Source: Erysipelotrichaceae bacterium
GTDB lineage: Bacteria; Bacillota_I; Bacilli_A; Erysipelotrichales; Erysipelotrichaceae
Reading direction: 5' to 3'
Length of the DNA stretch: 40,505 nucleotides
Assembly (NCBI GenBank): GCA_030531215.1
Contig: JAUNNY010000012.1
Coordinates: 1 to 40,505, forward strand
The notes under the pieces were generated by a model that worked only from the letters and a program-made list of their open reading frames with translations, was not told where the DNA came from and made no database searches. Of the stretch, positions 7,452 to 16,779 are shown in pieces. The stretch's first letter is position 1, and each line of letters starts with the position of its first letter. Made by a program: the position numbers and the translations under genes.

Positions 7452-9870
7452 ATTTCACTGATAACATTGTAATATCATCAAATTGTGGGGCGTCGCCAGC
7501 AAATGCATCGACGTCTTTTTTAACGCCTCTACATATTTCATCACAAGCTTTGCCTTTATTATCGTTAATAGATTTCAACAATCTTTCTTCGCCAAATAAT
7601 TCGTTTGAATTATTGGTAGCTTCAGTAACACCATCTGTATACAAGAATATTTCATCACCAGGTTCTAATACTATAGATTGTTCTTGATATACTATGCTAT
7701 CCAATCCAGCCAATACAAATCCTGGTTTAGATTTTAAGTATTCGTAATCTCCACCTTTTCTTCTAACTAGTGGTGGATTGTGTCCAGCATTAGCGAATCT
7801 TAATTCACCAGTTAACGTATTTAAGACGCCCATCCAAGCAGTAACGAACATACCAGCGTCATTACCCTCGCACAAACTATAGTTAGCATTTGTGAAGATA
7901 TCCGCAACAGCTACACCACCTTCGGCATATGTCTTTAATAATGTTTTAGCTCTCATCATGAACAAAGCACCAGGAATACTCTTACCTGAAACATCGGCAA
8001 CTAGGAAGGCGATTAAATTTCTTCTTAACATATAGAAATCATAGAAGTCACCACCAACTTGTTTAGCTGCATCCATCGTAGCGTAAATTTCGAATTCATT
8101 GAAATGAGGGAATGGAGGGAAGATTGATGGTAAAGCTGATTTTTGAATTTCTTTTGCGTAATTCAATTCGGCATCTATTCTACTGTTTGCCTCTTCTATG
8201 TAATTCTTTAAAGTTGCAACGGTAGAATTAATACCAGCAGATAATTCTACGAATTCTTGCGATGAGTTTGAATCAACAACAGTGTCTAAATCACCATTAG
8301 TAATCTTTTCTAACGATTCATTTATTTCGTGAACGTGTTGAACGAATAATAATTTAACTAAGAAATAAACAAAGATGAATAGTGCCGCAAAGACAGTTAT
8401 TTCCATGAAAGCATTCAAATAGATTGCTAAGTCTTCACTTAAATTTGCTTCATCAACAGGAAGGTAGGCATAAACAACATATCCTTCAGAATTACCATAC
8501 ATATAATAAATATCTGAGCCATCGTATTCATATCTGTATGTTACATATGGTTCATATTCATCAGACCAGAAAACTTCTGGTGAAACATTTAATTTTTGAT
8601 TTACTTGCCCAAGCGAATTAGAGATAATGTTTTCTTCTAAGTCGGTAATGCACAAGCCGCCCGATTCCCCGATGTGCCTATTGTAAGCAATCGTACTAAT
8701 CTCGTTGTAAATATCATCCATAAATTGTTCTTTGTCATAACCGACTTGAACATAGCCGCCTTTTTCTAAAGTTTTACAAGCATATTTTCTAGTGATGTTT
8801 TGATACTCAGAAGACATACGATATGGTAATACTACTTCGTTATATGATCCATCATCCAAACCACTGAAGTCACTATAGTAGTAATTTGAACGCATATTGT
8901 AACCAACATAATTAGTATCTGTAGAATATATAACAAAGCCAGATGAATCAACAATACTTATTTCTGCGACATCAAACTCAGTTGAGATTGTATTTAAAAA
9001 ATCATTGTTAACTGTTTTAGATTCGTTCAAACGTGTAGCAATTAACCTTGTAATCTTCAATAAGTTTTTATCTGATGCTTGAGTGATATCGTTAATAACA
9101 TCACGAATGTTTAGTTCTAATAATTCATTAGTATCTGTTTCAGCAATATTTTTTTGTAACAAGATTGTAAATGATAATGTCAAAATAAATGATGCCAAGA
9201 CTAAGGCGAACATTTTTCTTTGAAATTGAACTGCTAAAGAAGGAATTTCTTCTTTACGTGATCCGTATAAATTTTCTTTATCCAATATGTTAATTGCTAA
9301 GACTGCTAAAGTAACACTCAGTGCATTAACAATAATCATTGGAAGAGCTAATTTATGTATGATTGAAAAGGCGTGTTTAACATCATCCAAATGGGTGAAG
9401 AAAACATTCAACATATGAAGAACTTCAGCTGAAGCGCCAATCGCTAATGAATATTTCCAAGACGGGATTTTATTATTAAAGATATATTTTTTTAGTAGGG
9501 CACTGTATAAACCGACAAGGCAAGTTGAAACTGAACAAGCTAGTCTAGTGTAAGTATCAACACCCCAATATACAGAAAGCCATCTTTCAACGCCACCAAT
9601 AAAACCAGAGATAATGCCAGCAGGAGCGCCAAATATTAAACCAGCACAAAGTGGAGCAGCATCTCTAGCATTCAATATTGCATCATTTACTACAACGCCT
9701 TTCTCAGTGCCAAGTATTGCTAGAGCACCAAAAACGATACCAGCAATTATTTGTTTTGACTTATAACTTAACTGTTCACCCTTCTTTGTATGGAACAAAA
9801 AATGCAATAAAATACTCACATTTATTGGGATAACAGATATAACAGCTAAGGACATAATATTATCGACCAT
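7420..9870 (-). CDS. Membrane sensor PP2C (SpoIIE/RsbU-type) serine phosphatase
   Basis: A predicted membrane receptor phosphatase of 816 residues. In order: a 5-6 helix LytS/YhcK-like 5TM module (NARDAAPLCAGLIFGAPAGIISGFIGG, about residues 5-200), a helix near 220-240, an extracytoplasmic Cache-like sensor (about 245-485), another helix (490-515), a HAMP-like linker with ITNGDLDT, and a PP2C-SIIE catalytic domain (580-805). The catalytic aspartates are in KQVGGDFYDF, VADVSGKSIPGAL, LYTDGVTEA and DDITML. Such proteins usually dephosphorylate an anti-sigma antagonist, but no RsbV/RsbW pair is here. ATG 9870 is preferred over TTG 9876; TAAAAT (9884-9879) lies 8 nt upstream and no ribosome site is visible. 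The 3' end overlaps cutC by 32 nt. Confidence 0.9.
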   Translation of the reverse strand: MVDNIMSLAVISVIPINVSILLHFLFHTKKGEQLSYKSKQIIAGIVFGALAILGTEKGVVVNDAILNARDAAPLCAGLIFGAPAGIISGFIGGVERWLSVYWGVDTYTRLACSVSTCLVGLYSALLKKYIFNNKIPSWKYSLAIGASAEVLHMLNVFFTHLDDVKHAFSIIHKLALPMIIVNALSVTLAVLAINILDKENLYGSRKEEIPSLAVQFQRKMFALVLASFILTLSFTILLQKNIAETDTNELLELNIRDVINDITQASDKNLLKITRLIATRLNESKTVNNDFLNTISTEFDVAEISIVDSSGFVIYSTDTNYVGYNMRSNYYYSDFSGLDDGSYNEVVLPYRMSSEYQNITRKYACKTLEKGGYVQVGYDKEQFMDDIYNEISTIAYNRHIGESGGLCITDLEENIISNSLGQVNQKLNVSPEVFWSDEYEPYVTYRYEYDGSDIYYMYGNSEGYVVYAYLPVDEANLSEDLAIYLNAFMEITVFAALFIFVYFLVKLLFVQHVHEINESLEKITNGDLDTVVDSNSSQEFVELSAGINSTVATLKNYIEEANSRIDAELNYAKEIQKSALPSIFPPFPHFNEFEIYATMDAAKQVGGDFYDFYMLRRNLIAFLVADVSGKSIPGALFMMRAKTLLKTYAEGGVAVADIFTNANYSLCEGNDAGMFVTAWMGVLNTLTGELRFANAGHNPPLVRRKGGDYEYLKSKPGFVLAGLDSIVYQEQSIVLEPGDEIFLYTDGVTEATNNSNELFGEERLLKSINDNKGKACDEICRGVKKDVDAFAGDAPQFDDITMLSVKFNCYHIPPTE

Positions 9871-10064
9871 ACACAATAATTTTATCCCATTTTTAATTAA
9901 AAAAATATTGCTATAGATGAAATTTGAACATTTTTATAACTAAAAAATAGTTTTTTAATCTGTGAAAAAAATAACTTGTTAAAAATCGGTCATAGTTCAC
10001 AATATATATGCAATAATTGAATTGTATAGAACGTATAAACAATACATTAATAAGAGGTACAAAG

Positions 10065-10850
10065 ATGAACATTGTGGTGTGCATAAAACAGGTTCCTGGG
10101 ACAACAAATGTTAAGGTTAATCCAGAAACAGGTACATTAATTAGGGATGGTGTCGCTTCAAAGATGAATCCTTTCGATTTGAACGCACTTGAACTTGGGC
10201 TTTTACTTAAAAAAGAGTATGGTGGTACATTAAAAGTTATTTCAATGGGTCCTCCTGCTGCTTTGGATATCATTCGTGAAGCTATCTATATGGGTGCTGA
10301 TGGTGGCGTCTTAATATCTGATCGTAAATTTGGAGGCGCTGATGTTTTAGCTACCTCTTATACTTTATGCAGCGGCATTAAAGCCATGGGTTATTTTGAT
10401 TTAATTTTAACTGGAAAACAAACTACAGATGGTGACACTGCTCAAGTTGGCGCAGAACTTGCTGAACATTTAGATATTCCTCATGTAGCGAACGTTACCC
10501 ATCTTGAATATGAAGATAATCAAATGAAATATATAAGTAATTTGGGAGAAAAGATTGTTACCGCAAAAGTAACAACACCATGCTTAGTATGCGTCGATAA
10601 TGATATTAACACACCTAGACTTCCATCATTTAAAAGGAAAGCAGAATTAAAGAACTGTGAAGATTTAATTAAGATAGTTACATTTAATGATATTGAAGAC
10701 CAAGACGAAAATCATTACGGATTAAAAGGTTCTGCAACAAAAGTTGAACGCATTTTTGAACCTGAAAAACGTAGTGATAAACAAATGTTTGTCGATGGCG
10801 ATTTAACTAAAAAAGTATATGAGATTTTATCTCAAAAGAAATTTATTTAG
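10065..10850 (+). CDS. etfB: Electron transfer flavoprotein beta subunit (LctB-like)
   Basis: Small subunit of an electron-transferring flavoprotein; it carries a flavin and takes electrons from the partner dehydrogenase. The opening MNIVVCIKQVPGT is diagnostic, followed by NPFDLNALELGL, a GADGGVLISD segment, and LTGKQTTDGDTAQVGAELAE near residue 115. I chose ATG 10065 because AGAGGT lies 7 nt upstream and the family motif begins there; in-frame codons further upstream encode no family sequence. It is first in a three-gene operon with etfA (9 nt apart) and an FAD oxidase. In this combination the set resembles the LctBCD electron-confurcating lactate dehydrogenase of acetogens. Confidence 0.93.
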   Translation: MNIVVCIKQVPGTTNVKVNPETGTLIRDGVASKMNPFDLNALELGLLLKKEYGGTLKVISMGPPAALDIIREAIYMGADGGVLISDRKFGGADVLATSYTLCSGIKAMGYFDLILTGKQTTDGDTAQVGAELAEHLDIPHVANVTHLEYEDNQMKYISNLGEKIVTAKVTTPCLVCVDNDINTPRLPSFKRKAELKNCEDLIKIVTFNDIEDQDENHYGLKGSATKVERIFEPEKRSDKQMFVDGDLTKKVYEILSQKKFI

Positions 10851-10859
10851 GAGGGCTTT

Positions 10860-12059
10860 ATGGGACTAAAGATTAATCAAGAATTAGTAAATGAACAAAC
10901 TGGTAAAGCCTTACAAGAACTTTGCCCATTTGGTGCTATTAGTTATGAAGCAGGGAAGTTAGATATTAATGCAGGATGTAAACTATGTAAAATGTGCGTT
11001 AGAAAAGGCCCTGCTGGAGTAATAACTTTTGAAGAAGAGAAACAAGAAGCGATAATCAATAAAGATGAATATAAGGGAATATGTGTATATGCCGATATCG
11101 AGCAAGGTCAAACACATAAAGTAACTTTTGAACTTATTGGCGAAGCTTTAGAATTGGCTAAAGTAATAAATCATCCAGTTTATGTATTGGCGATTGGCAA
11201 AGATATAGATGCTAATGTTGAAGAAATTCTTCATTATGGTGTTGATAAAGTATATCTATATGAACACGAGGCATTAAAAGATTTTGACACCGAGACATAT
11301 ACAAATTGTTTTGCGGATTTCATTAGAAATGTAAAACCTAGTTCGATATTAGTTGGCGCAACCAACGTTGGTAGATCTTTAGCTCCTAGAGTAGCTGCTA
11401 GATTCCATACAGGATTAACAGCTGATTGTACAAAATTAGAGATGAAAGAAAACACTGATTTGGTACAAATAAGACCTGCATTTGGTGGCAACATCATGGC
11501 TCAAATTATCAATCCAGATCATCGCCCTCAATTTGCGACAGTGAGATATAAAGTATTTAGTGCACCAAATAAAGTTAGTGAAATAAAAGGAACAATTGAA
11601 AAAGTTAAGATAAATGAAGAATGGCTTAAATCGCATACTACTGTTTTAGATGTTGAACAAAAACCAAAAGAATTAGATATCTCAGAATCAGAGGTTATTG
11701 TTGCGGTTGGCAGAGGTCTTAAATCAGTAAATGATTTAGGAATGATTAATGAACTAGCTGATTTACTAAATGGTAATGTCGCATGTTCTAGACCAATGGT
11801 TGAAGCGGGCTTTTTTGATAGTAAACATCAAATTGGTTTAAGTGGTAAAACGGTCAAGCCTAAACTTATTATTACTATTGGTATTTCAGGTTCTGTGCAA
11901 TTTACTTCAGGCATGAAATCATCAGATACAATAATCGCGATAAATAATGATCCTAATGCTTCGATATTCAATGTTGCAAATTACGGAATAGTTGGCGATT
12001 TATATGAGATAGTACCAAATCTAATTAAAATGATTAAGGAGGGCAAGCAAAATGTATAA
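10860..12059 (+). CDS. etfA: Electron transfer flavoprotein alpha subunit with N-terminal iron-sulfur domain (LctC-like)
   Basis: Large Etf subunit of 399 residues. It starts with a ferredoxin-like domain: cysteines at about 22 (LCPFGAI), 40, 43 and 46 (CKLCKMC) could bind one [4Fe-4S] cluster. The Etf alpha/beta domain follows (about 70-250, with [29 protein letters not shown]) and then the FAD-binding C-terminal domain ([40 protein letters not shown]). The extra cluster is typical of Etfs in flavin-based bifurcating complexes, such as Acetobacterium LctC. A strong AGGAGG site precedes it, and it overlaps the next gene by 8 nt. Confidence 0.93.
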   Translation: MGLKINQELVNEQTGKALQELCPFGAISYEAGKLDINAGCKLCKMCVRKGPAGVITFEEEKQEAIINKDEYKGICVYADIEQGQTHKVTFELIGEALELAKVINHPVYVLAIGKDIDANVEEILHYGVDKVYLYEHEALKDFDTETYTNCFADFIRNVKPSSILVGATNVGRSLAPRVAARFHTGLTADCTKLEMKENTDLVQIRPAFGGNIMAQIINPDHRPQFATVRYKVFSAPNKVSEIKGTIEKVKINEEWLKSHTTVLDVEQKPKELDISESEVIVAVGRGLKSVNDLGMINELADLLNGNVACSRPMVEAGFFDSKHQIGLSGKTVKPKLIITIGISGSVQFTSGMKSSDTIIAINNDPNASIFNVANYGIVGDLYEIVPNLIKMIKEGKQNV

Positions 12060-13455
12060 GAAAATTGACAACAAAGATGTTGAATATTTAAAAACATTTA
12101 TACCTGCCGAAAGAATATTTGTTGGTGAAGAAATCTCACATGATTATGCTCACGATGAATTAGGTGATGTTGAAGCAAAACCTGATTTATTAATCAAAGT
12201 CTTAAGTACTGAAGAAGTATCAAAGATTATGAAATATGCATATGATAATGAAATACCAGTTGTTGCTAGAGGTTCTGGTACAGGCTTAGTTGGTTCTAGT
12301 ACCGCAATTAAAGGTGGAATCATGATTTGCACTTCTTTGATGAATCATATTCTAGAACTTGACGAAAACAATCTTACTCTTACTGTTGAACCAGGTGTGT
12401 TATTGATGGAACTTCAGGCATATGTTGAAGAACACGGATTCTTTTATCCTCCAGATCCAGGTGAGAAGTCTGCTACAATCGGCGGCAACATTTCAACAAA
12501 TGCCGGTGGGATGAGAGCTGTTAAATATGGTGTAACTAGAGATTATGTCAGAGCTTTAAAAGTCGTTCTTCCTAATGGCAATATCGAAACTTTTGGTAGC
12601 AAATGTGTTAAGAATTCATCTGGTTATGCTATGAAAGATTTAATTGTCGGCTCAGAAGGGACCCTTTGTATTATTACTGAAGCAATTTTAAAGTTGCTAC
12701 CACTTCCTAGCCAAAGCGTTTCAATGTTACTTCCATTTACAACGATGGAAAAAGCTATTGAAGTTGTTCCAGAAATCATTAAATCAAAAGCTAGTTTGAC
12801 AGCAATAGAATATATGTCGTTGGATACTATTATTTCTGCCGAAGATTTCTTAGGAAAGAAATTCCCTGATACGAATTATGAAGCGTACATTCTCTTAACT
12901 TTTGATGGTAATAACATGCAAGAGATTGAAGAAGAATATACTAAGGTGGCAAATTTGTGTATTGAACATGGCGCTATTGATGGTTATTTCGTTGATACTG
13001 ATGAAAGAAAGAAATCAGTGTGGAATGCTAGAGGCGCTTTCTTAGAAGCAATCAAAGCAACAACAGATTTTATGGACGAGTGCGACGTTGTTGTACCAAA
13101 AGATAAAGTTGCCAGTTACATTAAATACACTCACGAAGTCGCAAAAGAAGTTAATTTACGTATTCCTTCATTTGGCCATGCTGGCGATGGAAACTTACAT
13201 ATCTATATTTGTCGTGATAATCTTCCTAATGATGAATGGGAGATTCGTTTGAACAAAGCATTTGACATGCTATATAACAAAGCCAATGAATTTGATGGAC
13301 ATGTTTCTGGAGAACATGGTATAGGTTACGCAAAAAGAAAATACCTAGCCAATCAAGTAGGTGAACAACAGATTCAATTGATGCAAGGAATCAAGAAAGT
13401 ATTCGACCCTAAAGAAATACTTAATCCTGGTAAAGTTTGCTATATAAATGAATAA
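12052..13455 (+). CDS. FAD-linked oxidase, GlcD/LctD-like lactate dehydrogenase
   Basis: A flavoprotein of the D-lactate dehydrogenase/glycolate oxidase family, 467 residues. The FAD-PCMH domain shows [15 protein letters not shown] near residue 73, [16 protein letters not shown] near 138 and [12 protein letters not shown] near 202. The C-terminal cap shows [14 protein letters not shown] near 376 and the metal/substrate segment [11 protein letters not shown] near 422. Neighbouring etfB and etfA make it the likely LctD partner: lactate oxidation with NAD+, driven by ferredoxin. Glycolate or another 2-hydroxyacid remains possible. AAGGAGG lies 9 nt upstream. A strong terminator follows the stop at once. 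Confidence 0.88.
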   Translation: MYKKIDNKDVEYLKTFIPAERIFVGEEISHDYAHDELGDVEAKPDLLIKVLSTEEVSKIMKYAYDNEIPVVARGSGTGLVGSSTAIKGGIMICTSLMNHILELDENNLTLTVEPGVLLMELQAYVEEHGFFYPPDPGEKSATIGGNISTNAGGMRAVKYGVTRDYVRALKVVLPNGNIETFGSKCVKNSSGYAMKDLIVGSEGTLCIITEAILKLLPLPSQSVSMLLPFTTMEKAIEVVPEIIKSKASLTAIEYMSLDTIISAEDFLGKKFPDTNYEAYILLTFDGNNMQEIEEEYTKVANLCIEHGAIDGYFVDTDERKKSVWNARGAFLEAIKATTDFMDECDVVVPKDKVASYIKYTHEVAKEVNLRIPSFGHAGDGNLHIYICRDNLPNDEWEIRLNKAFDMLYNKANEFDGHVSGEHGIGYAKRKYLANQVGEQQIQLMQGIKKVFDPKEILNPGKVCYINE

Positions 13456-13478
13456 AAAGAGCTGATGCTCTTTTTATT
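13451..13478. terminator. Bidirectional terminator between the etf operon and the zinc-ribbon gene
   Basis: A perfect 12-bp stem, AATAAAAAGAGC / GCTCTTTTTATT, with a TGAT loop. It begins within the stop region of the lactate-dehydrogenase-like gene and reaches the stop codon of the convergent gene. The A/T-rich stem base serves as the U-tract in both directions. Confidence 0.88.
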
Positions 13479-13872
13479 AGGAATTATGTTCTTGTTGATT
13501 ATTACAATTTGGACAGGTAACTATTACTTTTCCGTGTCCTTTAGGTATTTTTACTAATTGACCACAATTTTTGCACATAAATACACGATGTGTTTTTCGA
13601 TATGTCCATTTTGTTTTAAATAGTTTAATAATTTTGCGGAATTTGCGATTCTCTTCACTACGTGCAAATTTCTTACTTGAAAAATATCTAAAAATGAAGG
13701 CAATCATCGATAAAGTTGAAATGATATATATAACAGTACTTCTCGTTATTAACTCTATAATTGAAGAAACAAAAGTAAGAGCCAATAACACTCTGTTGAT
13801 ATCATCCATACCATAACTACGAGCATATAAATTTCTAAAGAAATTTTTAATTTTGTTTAAGAAATTATTCAT
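13477..13872 (-). CDS. Membrane protein with C-terminal zinc ribbon, function unknown
   Basis: A 131-residue protein. It has an amphipathic N-terminus (KIKNFFRNLYARSYGMDDINR), two membrane helices close together (about residues 27-43 and 46-63), a strongly basic linker, and a zinc ribbon with cysteines at 100, 103, 120 and 123 (CKNCG and CPNC). The topology suggests that the ribbon faces the cytoplasm. I recognise no named family. Promoter elements are very clear: TTGATA, 16-nt spacer, TAAAAT, then exactly 6 nt to the ATG, with no ribosome site, so the message should be leaderless. It is divergent from rhaB across 82 nt. Confidence 0.75.
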   Translation of the reverse strand: MNNFLNKIKNFFRNLYARSYGMDDINRVLLALTFVSSIIELITRSTVIYIISTLSMIAFIFRYFSSKKFARSEENRKFRKIIKLFKTKWTYRKTHRVFMCKNCGQLVKIPKGHGKVIVTCPNCNNQQEHNS

Positions 13873-13878
13873 ATTTCC

Positions 13879-13906
13879 ATTTTACGATGAAAAATAGCGA
13901 TATCAA
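13879..13906 (-). promoter_or_regulatory. Leaderless promoter of the zinc-ribbon gene
   Basis: On the minus strand TTGATA (13906-13901), a 16-nt spacer and TAAAAT (13884-13879) are followed by GGAAAT and the start codon at 13872. Both hexamers are 5/6 matches to the housekeeping sigma consensus. Transcription should start at the ATG. Confidence 0.68.
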
Positions 13907-13928
13907 GATAACAACAGAAATTTAGCAC

Positions 13929-13948
13929 AACATTATCAATGTTATAAT
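13929..13948 (+). promoter_or_regulatory. rhaB -10 box with adjoining inverted repeat
   Basis: TATAAT (13943-13948) ends 6 nt before the rhaB GTG. Directly upstream, AACATT-ATC-AATGTT (13929-13943) is a perfect 6-bp inverted repeat between the -35 and -10 zones. Its position suggests an operator for a rhamnose regulator, which is not encoded here. The -35 is weak (TTTAGC, 13921-13926), which would fit an activated or tightly controlled promoter. Confidence 0.5.
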
Positions 13949-13954
13949 TTAGTT

Positions 13955-15223
13955 GTGAAATATTATTTAGCGATTGATATTGGTGCATCAAGCGGCAGAC
14001 ACATCATTGGATACAAAGAGGGTAATGAAATAAAAACTCTTGAAGTATATCGTTTTAGTAATGGTGTTAAAGAACTTGACGGGCATTTAACTTGGGACAT
14101 CGACGAGATAGAAAGACAAGTTAAAATCGGCATTGATATTGCTATGAAACAATACATGATTGAATCATTATCTATTGATACTTGGGGTATTGATTATGTT
14201 TTATTAAATGGTGATGAAGTAATTTATCCTGTATATAGTTATCGTGATAATCGTACCGAAGGAATAATAGATGAAGTTCATTCAATTGTTAGTTTTGAAG
14301 AATTGTATAAATGCACTGGCAGTCAATTTCAAAGGTTTAATACCATCTATCAACTATACTATGATTTAAAAAATAAGCGTCTAGATACTGTGACTGATTT
14401 TTTAATGATTCCTGAATACTTACTATATCGTTTAACAGGAAACAAAGATAAAGAATTTACAGATGCCACAACAACAAGTTTGATAAATGTTGATACCTTA
14501 GAATTCGATGAAGAAATAATTGATAAGCTAAAACTTCCAAAACGATTGTTCAAAAAAATATCACAACCTAAAAAAGTGATTGGCGAATATAAAGGCATTA
14601 AAGTTGTATTCTGTGCAACCCACGATACAGGAAGTGCAGTTGAAGGAATACCAATGGTTGGTAATGAGCCATATATTTCAAGTGGAACCTGGTCACTTTT
14701 AGGAATAAAAACAGATAAGCCGATTGTAAGTGATGAATCTATGAGAGTTAACTACTCTAATGAAGGTGGTGTTAATTATAATCGTTATCAAAAAAATATA
14801 ATGGGTCTATGGGTTGTCAATGAACTTCAAAAAGAACTATGTCCAGAGTTAAGTGTTGTTGATATTACCAAATTAGCTGATGAATCAAACTATGAAGAAA
14901 CAGTTGATGTTAATTTAGATGATTTCATTTCACCTAAGTCTATGAAAAAGGCTTTTGATGATCATTTAGAAAACAAGCCAACAAGTAATGGTGATTATTT
15001 TAGATGTGCATACAAATCGTTAGCTATTTGTTATGCGGAAGCCATCGAAGAATTAGAGGTAAACACCAATAAAAAATATAGAGATTTATATATAGTCGGT
15101 GGCGGAGCCAAGAATTACTTATTAAATGAATTAACTAAAAAATACACAAAGAAGAATGTTATAGCATTACCTATTGAGGCAACTTCTTTAGGCAATTTAA
15201 AAATTCAAATGGAGGTCGAATAA
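13955..15223 (+). CDS. rhaB: L-rhamnulokinase, C-terminally short
   Basis: FGGY-family kinase that phosphorylates L-rhamnulose at C1. Marks are YYLAIDIGASSGRHIIG at the start, SIDTWGIDYVLL near residue 72, FNTIYQLYYDL near 130, EYLLYRLTG near 152, HDTGSAV near 225, SSGTWSLLG near 242 and VGGGAKNYLLNEL near 387. It ends at ATSLGNLKIQMEVE, about 35 residues earlier than typical RhaB proteins (around 480), and its last codons carry the GGAGG site for rhaM. The start is GTG, 6 nt after a TATAAT box, so probably leaderless. The TAA overlaps the rhaM ATG by 1 nt. Confidence 0.92.
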   Translation: MKYYLAIDIGASSGRHIIGYKEGNEIKTLEVYRFSNGVKELDGHLTWDIDEIERQVKIGIDIAMKQYMIESLSIDTWGIDYVLLNGDEVIYPVYSYRDNRTEGIIDEVHSIVSFEELYKCTGSQFQRFNTIYQLYYDLKNKRLDTVTDFLMIPEYLLYRLTGNKDKEFTDATTTSLINVDTLEFDEEIIDKLKLPKRLFKKISQPKKVIGEYKGIKVVFCATHDTGSAVEGIPMVGNEPYISSGTWSLLGIKTDKPIVSDESMRVNYSNEGGVNYNRYQKNIMGLWVVNELQKELCPELSVVDITKLADESNYEETVDVNLDDFISPKSMKKAFDDHLENKPTSNGDYFRCAYKSLAICYAEAIEELEVNTNKKYRDLYIVGGGAKNYLLNELTKKYTKKNVIALPIEATSLGNLKIQMEVE

Positions 15224-15540
15224 TGGAAAAATACGCATGGAAAGGCTTGGTAAAACAAGGATGTCTTGACGAATATATAAAAAGGCATAATGAAATATGG
15301 CCTGAAATGAAGCAGATGTTATTAGATGCCGGAATTAAAAATTATACAATTTGGAATGTTGGTAACGAAATGTTTGGCTACTATGAATGTGAAAATGGCG
15401 TTGAATATGCATCCAAGGTACAAGCGATGTCAGATATTAATAAAAAATGGGATGAATATATGAAAGATATCTTGATTATGGAGAAAGATCCAATCACCGG
15501 TGCTCAACCATTATTAAGAAAAGTATTTGAATTTAATTAG
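15223..15540 (+). CDS. rhaM: L-rhamnose mutarotase
   Basis: A 105-residue dimeric ferredoxin-like-fold enzyme that interconverts the alpha and beta anomers of L-rhamnose, supplying the form used by RhaA. Family marks are WKGLVKQGCLDEYIKRHNEIWPEM (the RHNEIWPE segment carries the catalytic histidine), NYTIWNVGNEMFGYYE near residue 42, and a C-terminal DPITGAQPLLRKVFEF. Length matches the family. It is coupled to rhaB by a TAATG overlap and lies 9 nt before rhaA. Confidence 0.95.
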   Translation: MEKYAWKGLVKQGCLDEYIKRHNEIWPEMKQMLLDAGIKNYTIWNVGNEMFGYYECENGVEYASKVQAMSDINKKWDEYMKDILIMEKDPITGAQPLLRKVFEFN

Positions 15541-15549
15541 GAGAGAAAA

Positions 15550-16779
15550 ATGAACAGATTTGAATCAGCAAAGAAAATTTATAAACAACATGGAATAGAT
15601 GTTGAAAAAGCTTTAAATCAATTAAAGAAAATAACGATATCTATTCATTGCTGGCAAGGCGATGACGTTGTAGGTTTTGATAGTAGACAAGCAGCTTCTG
15701 GTGGTATTCAAACAACAGGCAATTATCCTGGAAAAGCTACTACCCCTGAACAATTGATGGCTGATTTTGATAAAGTGCTAGAGTTGTGTCCTGGTAAAAA
15801 GAAATTAAATTTGCACGCATCTTATGCGATTATGGATAAACCAGTAGGCCGTAACAAGATAGAACCTAAGCATTATGCCAAATGGGTTGAATATGCTAAG
15901 AAAAGAAAAATCGGTTTAGATTTTAACCCAACATTCTTTTCTCATCCAATGGTAAAAGATGGTTTAACATTGTCTTCACCAGATAAGAAGATAAGAGATT
16001 ATTGGATTGAACATGGTAAACGTTGTTTAAAAGTTGCTGAATACTTTGCTAAAGAGTTGAAACAACCTTGCTATGTTAATTTTTGGATGCCTGATGGTTT
16101 TAAAGATTATCCTGCAGACCGCATTGGTCCTAGATTAAGAATGAAGGATTCTTTAGATAAGATTTTTAAAACTAAATATGATAAAAAACTAGTAATTCCT
16201 ACTTTGGAATCAAAGGTATTCGGCATCGGCGTCGAAGCATATACTGTTGTATCAGCAGAATTCTGTTTAGCATATGCTATGAAAAATAATATTACACCAC
16301 TAGTTGATAATGGCCATTATCATCCAACAGAAATGGTTTCAGACAAGATTTCAAGTTTATTAACTTTCTCAGATAAGATGATGCTTCATGTAACTAGGCC
16401 AATGAGATGGGATTCTGACCACGTTATTTCTTTTGATGACGAAACTAGAGAAATGATGAAAGAAGTTGTTAGATGTGGCGTAGATAAAGTTTCTTTAGCA
16501 ACTGATTATTTTGATGCATCAATCAATAGGATCAGCGCTTGGGTAACTGGTGTTCGCAATCTACAAAAAGCCTTATTATATGCTCTATTAGAACCAAACA
16601 AAGAATTGGCAAAACTACAAGATAGTAATGATTTTACTTCATTACAAGTTAAACACGAAGAGTTAAAGACTTTACCTCTTGGTGACATTTGGAATGAATT
16701 CTTAAATAGAGAAAACGTTAAACAAGACTACTTAAGTGAAATTAAGAAATATGAAAAAGAGGTTTTGAGCAAACGATGA
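15550..16779 (+). CDS. rhaA: L-rhamnose isomerase
   Basis: Metal-dependent TIM-barrel isomerase converting L-rhamnose to L-rhamnulose. The whole 409-residue length matches: ISIHCWQGDDVVGF near residue 30, GGIQTTGNYPGKA near 50, LNLHASYAI near 88, IGLDFNPTFFSHP near 118, NFWMPDGFKD near 177, and the metal-site stretch LVDNGHYHPTE near 250 with ACC-end DYFDASINR near 318. AGGAGAG lies 6 nt upstream. Its TGA overlaps the rhaD start by 4 nt. It is the central enzyme of the rhaB-M-A-D operon. Confidence 0.96.
   Translation: MNRFESAKKIYKQHGIDVEKALNQLKKITISIHCWQGDDVVGFDSRQAASGGIQTTGNYPGKATTPEQLMADFDKVLELCPGKKKLNLHASYAIMDKPVGRNKIEPKHYAKWVEYAKKRKIGLDFNPTFFSHPMVKDGLTLSSPDKKIRDYWIEHGKRCLKVAEYFAKELKQPCYVNFWMPDGFKDYPADRIGPRLRMKDSLDKIFKTKYDKKLVIPTLESKVFGIGVEAYTVVSAEFCLAYAMKNNITPLVDNGHYHPTEMVSDKISSLLTFSDKMMLHVTRPMRWDSDHVISFDDETREMMKEVVRCGVDKVSLATDYFDASINRISAWVTGVRNLQKALLYALLEPNKELAKLQDSNDFTSLQVKHEELKTLPLGDIWNEFLNRENVKQDYLSEIKKYEKEVLSKR

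Noticed and set aside
9939-9960. AACTA/TAGTT hairpin followed by T residues upstream of etfB
   Set aside because: The stem has only 5 A/T-rich pairs and no transcript is expected to end there; chance is likely in this base composition.
9996-10045. A promoter directly upstream of etfB
   Set aside because: Several TATA-like and TTGAAT/TTCACA strings exist, but no pair has a 16-18 nt spacer, so I could not choose one.
13886-13906. Catabolite-response (cre)-like sequence between the zinc-ribbon gene and rhaB
   Set aside because: Only the right half (GCGATATCA) fits the cre consensus; the left half lacks the required TG, so I do not call it.
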